47,845 nt of DNA from Pengzhenrongella frigida (GTDB lineage: Bacteria; Actinomycetota; Actinomycetes; Actinomycetales; Cellulomonadaceae), in contig NZ_SDWW01000036.1 in NCBI RefSeq assembly GCF_004168625.1, positions 1 to 47,845 on the forward strand, given 5' to 3'. A model generated the notes under the pieces. The model did not search any database and was not told the DNA's origin. It worked only from the letters and a program-made list of their open reading frames with translations. Below are positions 1 to 7,491 of the stretch, piece by piece (positions within the stretch are counted from its first letter, which is position 1; each line of letters starts with the position of its first letter). A program made the translations under genes and the position numbers.

Positions 1-87
1 GCACAAGACAGTCCACAAGAACGTCAGTGGGTGGCTGAGTCACACCTTGAACGAGGTGTTGCCATCATCACCGTGGGTGGGTCTGGC

Positions 88-93
88 TAGCGT
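88..93 (+). promoter_or_regulatory. -10 box of a probable leaderless promoter
   Basis: TAGCGT is followed by 7 nt and then the ATG at 101, so the transcript would begin at or next to the start codon. I see no convincing -35 hexamer. It supports the ATG at 101 as the start of the first gene. Confidence 0.45.
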
Positions 94-100
94 GGCGCGC

Positions 101-358
101 ATGATCATCGACTGTGGAAGGTGCGCCGTCCGCGGCGCTGCCTGTGCCGACTGCGTGGTGACGTTCCTGACGATCGAGGTCCGCGAGCCGATCGAGGTGG
201 ACCGCGACTGCGTTGTCGTGGACCTCGACGCCGCCGTCGCGGGCCTCGACGGCGCTGCCGTGGATCTCGACGGCGCCGAGCAGGCGGCGCTCGAGGTGCT
301 CGCTTCCTCGGGGCTCGTGCCGCCGCTCCGGCTGGCGATCCTGGGTCAGACCGGATAG
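101..358 (+). CDS. Small Cys-rich conserved actinobacterial protein
   Basis: This is an 85-residue protein whose N-terminus carries a compact cysteine cluster (MIIDCGRCAVRGAACADCVV, Cys at residues 5, 8, 15 and 18), a pattern seen in small uncharacterised actinobacterial proteins and consistent with metal binding. The rest is acidic, with repeated DLD-type units (VVVDLDAAVAGLDGAAVDLD), and ends near LRLAIL. There is no signal peptide or membrane segment. The ATG at 101 is preferred over the in-frame ATG at 47 and GTG at 92. A TAGCGT -10 box lies 7 nt upstream, and the Cys motif begins immediately. It converges with the acyl-CoA synthetase gene. The function is unknown; zinc or iron binding is inferred from the cysteines only. 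Confidence 0.7.
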   Translation: MIIDCGRCAVRGAACADCVVTFLTIEVREPIEVDRDCVVVDLDAAVAGLDGAAVDLDGAEQAALEVLASSGLVPPLRLAILGQTG

Positions 359-362
359 CCGC

Positions 363-386
363 GGGCCGACCCCGAAGGGCCGGCCC
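363..386. terminator. Hairpin between convergent genes
   Basis: GGGCCG-A-CCC pairs with GGG-C-CGGCCC around a CGAA loop, with one A/C mismatch. It lies in the 41-nt gap between two converging genes. There is no U-tract, so it is only a possible bidirectional terminator. Confidence 0.35.
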
Positions 387-399
387 ACCCGGATGCGAG

Positions 400-2220
400 C
401 TACTCCTTCGGCCCACTGGACGGCGGTCCGCCGTAGAGCGCGTCGATCTCCCCGGCGAAGTCCTTGAGGACCTCCATCCGGCGCACGCTCAGCTTCGGCG
501 TGAGGTAGCCGTTGGCGATCGTCAGGTCCTCGGGGAGGATCCGGTACTTGCGGATCGACTCGGCGCGCGACACGGCACGGTTGGTCCGCTCGACCGCCTT
601 GTCGAGCGACGCCAGGACGGCCGGGTCCTTCGCCGCCTCCGCGGGACTCATCTCGGGGTGCCCGTGCGCGGTCAGCCACCCGGGCAGGCTCTCGACGTCG
701 AGCGTGAGCAGCGCCCCGATGAACGGGCGCTGGTCGCCGACGACGACGACCTGGCTCACCAGCGGGTGCCCGCGCAGCCGGTCCTCGAGCACGGCCGGTG
801 CGACGTTCTTGCCGCCGGCGGTCACGATGATCTCCTTCTTGCGACCGGTGATCCGCAGGCAGCCGTCCTCGTCGAGCGTCCCGAGGTCTCCGGTGCGCAG
901 CCAGCCGTCGTGGAACGTGTCGATGTTCGCCTGGGCGTTGTTGTGGTAGCCCTTGAACACCTGCGGGCCCTGCACCTCGACCTCGCCGTCCGTGGCGATG
1001 CGCACGGCCGCGCCGGGGAGCGGCTGGCCGACGGTGCCGATCTTGGTCAGCCGCGGCGTGTTCACCGTGGCCGGTGCGGTCGTCTCGGTCAGCCCGTAGC
1101 CCTCGAGCACGTGCAGGCCGAGGCCGCGGTAGAAGTGGCCGAGGCGCTCCCCGAGCGGTGCGCCGCCCGAGACGGCCCACACGGCCTGCCCGCCGAGAAG
1201 CTTGCGCATCTTGGACAGCACGAGCACGTCGGCGACCTTGTGCTGCAGCCGCAGCCACAGGCTCGGGCCGTGCGGGTTGTCCAGCGCCCGTGAGTACACG
1301 ATCGCCGTCTTGGCCGCGCGCTCGAAGATGCCCTGCTTGCCACCCGACACGGCCTTCTGCTCGGCCGAGTTGTAGATCTTCTCGAAGACCCGGGGGACCG
1401 AGAGGATGAACGTCGGCTGGAACGTCGCCAGGTCCGCGATCAGGTTCTTGGGGTCCGACGTGTGGCCCAGGACGGCCCCGCCGGGGATCACCAGCACCTC
1501 GATGAACCGCGCGAACACGTGCGCGAGCGGCATGAACAGCAGCGTGCGCGGGTTCGGGGTGGAGAAGACCTCGTGCAGGCTCTTGACCGCGTTGACCGTG
1601 AGGACGTAGAAGTTCGCGTGCGTGAGCTCGGCGCCCTTGGGTCGGCCCGTGGTTCCCGACGTGTAGATGATCGTCGCGACGTCCTCCAGGTTCGCCAGGC
1701 CGCGCCGCCGGACGATCTCCTCGTCGCTGACGCCGGCGCCGTCGGCGATCAGCGTGGCCACGGCGCCCTCGTCGATGAGCAGCACGTCGCGCAGGTGCGG
1801 CACCTCGCTGCGGACCTCCGCCACCGTGGCTGCGTGCTGGACCTTCTCCACGATCAGCAGGCTGACCTCCGCATCCGTGAGGATCCAGTGCACCTGCTCG
1901 GCCGACGACGTCTCGTACACCGGCACCGAGATCGCGCCGGCCGCCCAGACGGCCCAGTCGAGCAGCGTCCACTCGTACCGGGTGCGGGACATGATGCCGA
2001 CGTGCGCACCGGGTTCGACCCCCCGGGCGACGAGTCCCTTGGCGACGGAGACCACCGCCGCGTCGAACTCGCGCGCGCTGAGGGGGATCCACGGGCCGTC
2101 GCCGGTCTTGTGCTCGACCACCGTCCGGTCCGGGGTGGCGGTCACACGCGCCGCGAGCAGGTCGTTGAGGTTGTGCCCGGGATCGACGTCCACGAGCAGA
2201 GGCGTGCGGAACTCGTCCAT
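400..2220 (-). CDS. fadD15: Long-chain acyl-CoA synthetase (AMP-forming, FadD15-like)
   Basis: This 606-residue enzyme would activate fatty acids to acyl-CoA through an acyl-adenylate, in the cytosol or at the membrane face. It has the full set of adenylate-forming motifs: the P-loop-like YTSGTTGRPKG (about residues 185-195), YGLTET (about 373), and the hinge and lysine region WLRTGDLG...GRKKEIIVTAGGKN near 445-475. Length and order match FadD15/FACS-type enzymes. The start is an ATG with GGAG 6 nt upstream on the minus strand. A TATCAT box at 2256-2261 is a plausible -10. It is divergent from the glucokinase gene. In M. tuberculosis fadD15 lies in the same broad neighbourhood as the acyltransferase, aroG and pknL found here. 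Chain-length preference cannot be read from sequence. Confidence 0.92.
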   Translation of the reverse strand: MDEFRTPLLVDVDPGHNLNDLLAARVTATPDRTVVEHKTGDGPWIPLSAREFDAAVVSVAKGLVARGVEPGAHVGIMSRTRYEWTLLDWAVWAAGAISVPVYETSSAEQVHWILTDAEVSLLIVEKVQHAATVAEVRSEVPHLRDVLLIDEGAVATLIADGAGVSDEEIVRRRGLANLEDVATIIYTSGTTGRPKGAELTHANFYVLTVNAVKSLHEVFSTPNPRTLLFMPLAHVFARFIEVLVIPGGAVLGHTSDPKNLIADLATFQPTFILSVPRVFEKIYNSAEQKAVSGGKQGIFERAAKTAIVYSRALDNPHGPSLWLRLQHKVADVLVLSKMRKLLGGQAVWAVSGGAPLGERLGHFYRGLGLHVLEGYGLTETTAPATVNTPRLTKIGTVGQPLPGAAVRIATDGEVEVQGPQVFKGYHNNAQANIDTFHDGWLRTGDLGTLDEDGCLRITGRKKEIIVTAGGKNVAPAVLEDRLRGHPLVSQVVVVGDQRPFIGALLTLDVESLPGWLTAHGHPEMSPAEAAKDPAVLASLDKAVERTNRAVSRAESIRKYRILPEDLTIANGYLTPKLSVRRMEVLKDFAGEIDALYGGPPSSGPKE

Positions 2221-2366
2221 TACTGACTCCAGTGGCAGGTGGTGGCGGTGCAGCGATGATAAGGGACCTTCGGGATATGGCGCGAGGGTTTGACGTGGGT
2301 ACCCTTCGGCGGGGGCATCTGTTCGTGATGCAGCCCACTCATGCCCGCCTGACGCAAAGGACGTAC

Positions 2367-3311
2367 ATGCACGCCATCGGTGTGGACATCGGCGGGACGA
2401 AGATCGCGGCCGGGGTCGTCGATGAGGACGGAAACATCCTCGCCCAGACCCGCAGGGTCACCTCGCCGGACGATCCCGCCAGCATCGACCGCGCGGTCTG
2501 CGACGTGTACGACGAGCTCTCCCAGAAGTACGACGTCGGCGCCATCGGGGTCGCCGCGGCGGGATTCGTGAACTCGGCCCGGTCGACCGTGCTGTTCGCG
2601 CCCAACATCGCCTGGCGCGAGTACCCGTTGCAGGATCGGGTGCAGTCCCTGCTGAAGAAGAAGGTGCGGGTCGTCGTCGAGAACGACGCGAACGCCGCCG
2701 GCTGGGCCGAGTTCCGTTTCGGGGCCGGCCGCGAGGTGCAGGACATGCTGCTGCTCACCGTCGGGACGGGCCTGGGTGGCGCGATCGTCGTCGGCGGCAA
2801 CCTGGTGCGCGGCGCCTGGGGCGTGGCCGCCGAGGTCGGGCACATGCGCGTGGTCCCCCACGGGCACCTCTGCGGCTGCGGCAACGAGGGGTGCTGGGAG
2901 CAGTACACGTCGGGCAGCGCCCTCGTGCGCGACGCCCAGGCCGCAGTCCTCACCGAGCCGGAGCGTGCGCACCGGCTGGTCGAGCTGGCCGGTGGCGACA
3001 GCGCCCGGCTCACCGGTCCGCACGTGACCCTCGCCGCTCAGGAGGGCGACCCCTTGGCGATCGAGCTGCTCGCCGAGCTCGGCCGGTGGATCGGCGAGGG
3101 CTCGGCGTCGGTCGCCGCGCTCCTGGACCCCGCGCTGATCGTCATCGGCGGGGGAGTGGGAGCGGCGGGCGAGCTGCTGCTCGGTCCCGCACGGGACGCC
3201 TTTGCGAACAACCTCTCGGCGCGGGGCTTCCGGCCACTGGCCGGGTTCACCCTCGCGGCGATGGGCAACGAGGCGGGCATCGTGGGCGCTGCGGACCTCG
3301 CCCGCATCTGA
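2367..3311 (+). CDS. glk: ROK-family glucokinase
   Basis: This 314-residue sugar kinase would phosphorylate glucose to glucose-6-phosphate in the cytosol. The N-terminal phosphate-binding motif IGVDIGGTKIAAG starts at residue 4. The catalytic segment ENDANAAGWAEF is at about 105-116. The ROK zinc motif CGCGNEGCWEQ is at about 169-179, followed by the C-terminal IGGGVG loop. The ATG at 2367 is chosen because AAAGGA lies 5 nt upstream and the nucleotide-binding strand begins at once; longer in-frame starts would add a non-conserved extension. A TACCCT box near 2302 may be its -10. ATP versus polyphosphate use cannot be decided, although the ROK family includes both. Confidence 0.9.
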   Translation: MHAIGVDIGGTKIAAGVVDEDGNILAQTRRVTSPDDPASIDRAVCDVYDELSQKYDVGAIGVAAAGFVNSARSTVLFAPNIAWREYPLQDRVQSLLKKKVRVVVENDANAAGWAEFRFGAGREVQDMLLLTVGTGLGGAIVVGGNLVRGAWGVAAEVGHMRVVPHGHLCGCGNEGCWEQYTSGSALVRDAQAAVLTEPERAHRLVELAGGDSARLTGPHVTLAAQEGDPLAIELLAELGRWIGEGSASVAALLDPALIVIGGGVGAAGELLLGPARDAFANNLSARGFRPLAGFTLAAMGNEAGIVGAADLARI

Positions 3312-3329
3312 CCGCCCGCGTCGAGCTGC

Positions 3330-3866
3330 TCAGACCACCGCGCCGGGATCGTCGTCCGACTCGTCGCGGTGGTGCGGCAACCGCCACACGAGCAGCATGC
3401 AGCTGAGCGCGAAGGCGACCCCCGCGATCTGCAGGAAGATCAGCGGGGCGTCCCGCCACGCGACGATCATCACGAGCAGTCCGATCGGGATGCCCGCCGC
3501 GCCGAGCCAGGCCATCGTGAGCAGCGGGTCGCCGCCGAAGATCGGCCCGGGATCGCCCGGGACGAAGTGCTCGACGTCGTCCATCTCGGCTTCGGCGGCA
3601 TCGATCTGGTCGGTGCCGTCCCAGTCCCGCCCGGACAGCTCCCGTGGGGCCCGGATCGGTGTCGGCGCGGGCACCCACGGCGCAACCGGGTAGGTTACGG
3701 CCGGGCCGGTGCCGCCGGTCGGGTCGGCAATCTCGGTCGCTTCTTCGGTGATGTCCGGTTTGCCGAGCTCGGCCACGATCTCGGCCCAGCGTTCGGCGAA
3801 GTCGTCCTCCGGCGCCCGATCGCCGTCGTCGGGAGGAATCCCGGTGTCGTCGTGACGTGGCGTCAT
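3330..3866 (-). CDS. Hypothetical protein with two C-terminal membrane segments
   Basis: This 178-residue protein has a long acidic, Pro-rich N-terminal half (DDGDRAPEDDFAERW, then AEAEMDDVEHFVPGDPGP). Two hydrophobic segments follow at about residues 115-155 (LLTMAWLGAAGIPIGLLVMIVAW and LIFLQIAGVAFALSCMLLVW), and a short acidic tail ends it. That suggests a cytosolic N-terminus anchored by a hairpin. I do not recognise a family. The ATG at 3866 is preferred over the GTG at 3875, because a minus-strand TAGAGT box ends 7 nt before it, which fits a leaderless start. It converges with the glucokinase gene (18-nt gap) and diverges from the acyltransferase, sharing a promoter region with it. Confidence 0.7.
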   Translation of the reverse strand: MTPRHDDTGIPPDDGDRAPEDDFAERWAEIVAELGKPDITEEATEIADPTGGTGPAVTYPVAPWVPAPTPIRAPRELSGRDWDGTDQIDAAEAEMDDVEHFVPGDPGPIFGGDPLLTMAWLGAAGIPIGLLVMIVAWRDAPLIFLQIAGVAFALSCMLLVWRLPHHRDESDDDPGAVV

Positions 3867-3873
3867 ACGGAGC

Positions 3874-3883
3874 ACTCTAGAGT
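3874..3883. promoter_or_regulatory. Palindromic shared -10 box for divergent genes
   Basis: ACTCTAGAGT is a perfect palindrome and reads TAGAGT, a TAnnnT-type -10, on both strands. On the minus strand it lies 7 nt before the ATG at 3866. On the plus strand it would start an mRNA around 3890, giving the acyltransferase a short leader with a strong ribosome binding site. Confidence 0.45.
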
Positions 3884-3933
3884 CGGATCAGTCGGTGCGC
3901 GGATTGCCCGTTGCGCTGTGGCGAGGAGGCACG

Positions 3934-4731
3934 TTGTTTTACTGGTTCCTGAAGCGGGTGCTCTTCGGCCCGATCTTGAAGGTGTTGTTCCGCCCCTGGG
4001 TGCGAGGGATCGAGAACGTCCCTGCCGAGGGTGGGGCGATCTTCGCCTCCAACCACCTCGCTGTCGTCGACTCGTTCTTCCTTCCGCTCGAGCTCAATCG
4101 AGAGATCGTCTTCATCGGCAAGGCCGACTACTTCACCGGCTCCGGCCTCAAGGGCCGCCTCATCGCCGGCTTCATGCGCGGGGTGGGCACGATCCCGGTC
4201 GACCGGGCCGGGGGGCGTGCGAGCGAGGCCGCGCTGCGTACCGGGCTGCGCCGGCTCGAGGAGGGCAAGCTCTTCGGGATCTATCCCGAGGGCACCCGTA
4301 GCCCCGACGGTCGCCTCTACCGGGGCAAGACCGGCGTCGCGCGGCTCGCGCTCGAGTCCGGTGCCCCGGTCATCCCGGTGGCGATGATCGACACCGACAA
4401 GGCCCAGCCGATCGGCCAGCGCCTGCCCAAGCCGATGCGCATCGGGATCGTCATCGGCGAGCCGCTCGACTTCAGCCGGTACAAGGGCATGGAGAACGAT
4501 CGCTTCATCCTGCGCTCGGTCACCGACGAGATCATGTACTCGCTCATGAGCCTGTCCGGCCAGGAGTACGTGGACGTCTACGCCGCCACCCAGAAGGCGC
4601 GGATCGCGGCAGGCAACGCCGTCCCGCCCGTGCCCGGCGTCCCCAGCCCCGCCGCGCCCGGTGGTCGGCCCGTTCCCGACGTCCATGTTCCGGTCCCACC
4701 CGAGGACTCACCCGAGCCGTCGGTAGAGTAG
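3934..4731 (+). CDS. plsC: 1-acyl-sn-glycerol-3-phosphate acyltransferase (PlsC family)
   Basis: This 265-residue membrane-associated enzyme would acylate lysophosphatidic acid to phosphatidic acid. The catalytic HX4D motif appears as NHLAVVDSFF (about residues 39-48), and the second signature is YPEGTRSPDGRLYRG (about 116-130). The N-terminus LFYWFLKRVLFGPILK is hydrophobic and amphipathic, suiting membrane attachment. The TTG at 3934 is chosen because AGGAGG lies 4 nt upstream and homologues as I recall them start at FYWFLKR; an in-frame GTG at 3895 is the alternative. The C-terminal 60 residues are Pro/Ala-rich and look disordered. Rv2182c of M. tuberculosis is the likely counterpart. Glycolipid substrates other than LPA cannot be excluded. 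Confidence 0.87.
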   Translation: MFYWFLKRVLFGPILKVLFRPWVRGIENVPAEGGAIFASNHLAVVDSFFLPLELNREIVFIGKADYFTGSGLKGRLIAGFMRGVGTIPVDRAGGRASEAALRTGLRRLEEGKLFGIYPEGTRSPDGRLYRGKTGVARLALESGAPVIPVAMIDTDKAQPIGQRLPKPMRIGIVIGEPLDFSRYKGMENDRFILRSVTDEIMYSLMSLSGQEYVDVYAATQKARIAAGNAVPPVPGVPSPAAPGGRPVPDVHVPVPPEDSPEPSVE

Positions 4732-4818
4732 GGACGCGTCGCCGAGCGGGAGCACTCCCGGGCGACCACCCGTTCAGCATCACCTGACCTGCACACAGAT
4801 CTACGAGAGGCGTGTCCC

Positions 4819-6036
4819 ATGTCGGTTCGTCGCGTTGCCCTCCTTACCGCAGGGGGCTTCGCTCCGTGCCTCTCCTCCGCCGTCGGCGGACTGATCGAGC
4901 GGTACACCGAGCTGGCTCCGGAGATCGAGATCATCGCCTACCAGCACGGCTACCACGGCCTGCTGACCGGCAACAAGATCGTGGTCGACGCCGAGACGCG
5001 CGCCAAGGCCGGCCTGCTGCACAAGTTCGGCGGCTCGCCGATCGGCAACTCCCGCGTCAAGCTCTCGAACGCGGCCGACCTGGTCAAGCGCGGCCTCGTG
5101 GCCGAGGGCCAGAACCCGCTGCAGGTCGCCGCCGAGCAGCTCAAGGCCGACGGCGTCGACGTGCTCCACACCATCGGTGGCGACGACACCAACATCACGG
5201 CCGCCGAGCTGGCGGCCTACCTCGAGGAGCACGGCTACCACCTCACGGTGGTCGGCCTGCCCAAGACGATCGACAACGACGTCGTGCCGATCAAGCAGTC
5301 CCTCGGCGCGTGGACCGCCGCGGAGGAGTCCGCGAAGTTCGCGCAGAACATCATCGGCGAGCACCGTTCGGGCCCGCGCATGCTGATCGTGCACGAGGTC
5401 ATGGGCCGGCACTGCGGGTGGCTCACCGCGGCGGCCGCCGCCGAGTACCGCAAGTGGCTGGCCCTGCAGGAGTGGGTTCCGGGCATCGGCCTCACCAAGG
5501 AGCGGTGGGACATCCACGCCGTCTTCCTGCCCGAGCTCGCGCTCGACATCGAGTCGGAGGCGGCTCGCCTGCGCACGGTGATGGACGAGGTCGGCAACGT
5601 CAACATCTTCCTGTCCGAGGGCGCCGGCACGCACGAGATCGTCGCGCAGCTCGAGGCCTCGGGCGCCGAGGTCAAGCGGGACGCGTTCGGCCACGTGCGC
5701 CTCGACACGATCAACCCCGGCGCGTGGTTCGCCAAGCAGTTCGCCGAGCTGCTCGGCGCCGAGAAGGTCATGGTGCAGAAGAGCGGCTACTACTCGCGGG
5801 CCGCCGCCGCCAACGCGGAGGACCTGCGCCTGATCAAGTCCATGACCGACCTCGCGGTCGAGTGCGCCCTCAAGGGCGAGTCGGGCGTCATCGGCCACGA
5901 CGAGGAGGACAGCGACCGCCTCAAGGCCATCGCCTTCCCCCGGATCGCCGGTGGCAAGGCATTCGACGTGTCGCAGCCCTGGTTCGGGCAGCTGCTCGCC
6001 GACATCGGCCAGCAGCTGGTCCCGGCAGCTTCATGA
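4819..6036 (+). CDS. pfp: Pyrophosphate-dependent 6-phosphofructokinase
   Basis: This 405-residue cytosolic enzyme interconverts fructose-6-phosphate and fructose-1,6-bisphosphate. The phosphate-donor signature is GGDDTN (about residue 119), with Asp where ATP enzymes have Gly, and the catalytic segment is PKTIDND (about 147), with Lys where ATP enzymes have Gly/Thr. Together these mark PPi use. MGRHCGWLT (about 194) is the sugar-phosphate loop. GAGAGG sits 8 nt before the ATG. Its TGA overlaps the ATG of the DAHP synthase gene (ATGA), so the two are one transcription unit and probably translationally coupled. A reversible PPi enzyme can feed gluconeogenic or pentose-phosphate flux, which would also supply erythrose-4-phosphate to the next enzyme; that link is inference. 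Confidence 0.88.
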   Translation: MSVRRVALLTAGGFAPCLSSAVGGLIERYTELAPEIEIIAYQHGYHGLLTGNKIVVDAETRAKAGLLHKFGGSPIGNSRVKLSNAADLVKRGLVAEGQNPLQVAAEQLKADGVDVLHTIGGDDTNITAAELAAYLEEHGYHLTVVGLPKTIDNDVVPIKQSLGAWTAAEESAKFAQNIIGEHRSGPRMLIVHEVMGRHCGWLTAAAAAEYRKWLALQEWVPGIGLTKERWDIHAVFLPELALDIESEAARLRTVMDEVGNVNIFLSEGAGTHEIVAQLEASGAEVKRDAFGHVRLDTINPGAWFAKQFAELLGAEKVMVQKSGYYSRAAAANAEDLRLIKSMTDLAVECALKGESGVIGHDEEDSDRLKAIAFPRIAGGKAFDVSQPWFGQLLADIGQQLVPAAS

Positions 6037-7403
6037 CGTACTCGTCCGACGCGTCCGTGGCCCCGGACCCGGCCGTCCTCGCGGGGCTGGACCACTGGCG
6101 CACGTTGCCCGTGGCGCAGCAGCCGACCTGGCCGGACGCCGAGCACGTGAACCGCGTCACCACGCGGCTGTTGACCCTGCCGCCGCTCGTGTTCGCGGGG
6201 GAGGCCGACGTGCTCAAGAGCCGGCTGGCCGCTGCGGGCCGTGGCGAGGCGTTCCTGCTGCAGGGCGGCGACTGCGCCGAGACGTTCGCGGAGGCGACCG
6301 CCGACAACATCCGCAACAAGATCAAGACGATCCTGCAGATGGCGGTCGTGCTCACGTACGGCGCGAGCCTGCCGGTCATCAAGATGGGGCGGATGGCGGG
6401 GCAGTACGCCAAGCCGCGCAGCTCGAACGACGAGACGCGCGACGGCGTGACCCTGCCCGCGTTCCGGGGCGACACGATCAACGGCTACGACTTCACGCCC
6501 GAGTCGCGGATTCCCGACCCGGAGCGGCTGCTGCAGGCGTACCACACGTCGGCGTCGACCCTGAATCTCCTGCGCGCCTTCACGACCGGCGGTTTCGCGG
6601 ACCTGCGCCGCGTGCACGAGTGGAACCGCGGCTTCATGGCGAACCCGTCGTACGCCCGCTACGAGGAGACCGCCGCGGAGATCGACCGCGCGATCCGCTT
6701 CATGGCGGCGTGCGGTGCGGACTTCGATGCGCTGCGCACGGTCGAGTTCTTCTCGAGCCACGAGGCGCTCCTGCTCGACTACGAGCGGCCGCTCACGCGG
6801 ATCGACTCGCGCACCGGGCTGCCGTACGACTGCTCCGCGCACTTCCTGTGGATCGGGGAGCGCACGCGCCAGATCGACGGCGCGCACGTCGACTTCCTGT
6901 CCCGGGTCCGCAACCCGATCGGCGTCAAGCTCGGGCCGACGACGACGGCGGACGAGGCCCTGGCGCTGATGGACCGGCTCAACCCCGCGGGCGAGGCCGG
7001 TCGGCTGACCTTCATCACCCGCATGGGTGCCGGCACGGTGCGCAACGTCCTGCCGGGCCTCGTCGAGAAGGTGTCTGCGGTCGGCTCGCCGGTGACGTGG
7101 GTGTGCGACCCGATGCACGGCAACACGATCAACTCCGAGAGCGGCTACAAGACGCGCCGCCTCACGGACGTGCTCGACGAGGTCCGTGGCTTCTTCGAGG
7201 TGCACCGCGCGTTGGGCACGGTGCCCGGCGGGCTGCACATCGAGCTCACGGGCGACGACGTCACGGAGGTGCTGGGCGGGAGCGAGGAGATCGACGACGC
7301 CGGCCTCGCGGTGCGGTACGAGACGCTCGTCGACCCGCGGCTGAACCACCAGCAGTCCCTGGAGATGGCCTTCCAGGTCGTTGAGCTCATGCGCGGGGTC
7401 TGA
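6033..7403 (+). CDS. aroG: Class II 3-deoxy-7-phosphoheptulonate (DAHP) synthase
   Basis: This 456-residue enzyme condenses phosphoenolpyruvate with erythrose-4-phosphate, the first step of the shikimate pathway. Type II signatures are present: LQGGDCAETF near residue 75, GRMAGQYAKPRSS near 120, a mid-protein FFSSHEALLL, WIGERTRQ, and the metal-ligand segment CDPMHGNT near 360. Length matches the plant/actinobacterial type II family (AroG, Rv2178c). The ATG at 6033 overlaps the stop of the PPi-phosphofructokinase. No independent ribosome binding site is obvious, which fits coupled translation. The gene ends just before a strong terminator. Feedback control by aromatic amino acids is known in mycobacterial AroG but cannot be read here. 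Confidence 0.93.
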   Translation: MTYSSDASVAPDPAVLAGLDHWRTLPVAQQPTWPDAEHVNRVTTRLLTLPPLVFAGEADVLKSRLAAAGRGEAFLLQGGDCAETFAEATADNIRNKIKTILQMAVVLTYGASLPVIKMGRMAGQYAKPRSSNDETRDGVTLPAFRGDTINGYDFTPESRIPDPERLLQAYHTSASTLNLLRAFTTGGFADLRRVHEWNRGFMANPSYARYEETAAEIDRAIRFMAACGADFDALRTVEFFSSHEALLLDYERPLTRIDSRTGLPYDCSAHFLWIGERTRQIDGAHVDFLSRVRNPIGVKLGPTTTADEALALMDRLNPAGEAGRLTFITRMGAGTVRNVLPGLVEKVSAVGSPVTWVCDPMHGNTINSESGYKTRRLTDVLDEVRGFFEVHRALGTVPGGLHIELTGDDVTEVLGGSEEIDDAGLAVRYETLVDPRLNHQQSLEMAFQVVELMRGV

Positions 7404-7430
7404 CCCCGCGGGCACGCGCGCACAGAGACA

Positions 7431-7477
7431 CAGCAGAACCGCCCCGTCGGAGTGATCCGGCGGGGCGGTTCTTGCTG
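7431..7477. terminator. Bidirectional terminator between aroG and pknL
   Basis: AGAACCGCCCCGTCGG pairs with CCGGCGGGGCGGTTCT (one G-U pair) around a 6-nt loop, extended by CAGCA/TGCTG with one unpaired T. It lies between two convergent genes and has T-rich flanks (TTCTTGCTGT). Confidence 0.8.
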
Positions 7478-7491
7478 TATCGAGGGGATTG

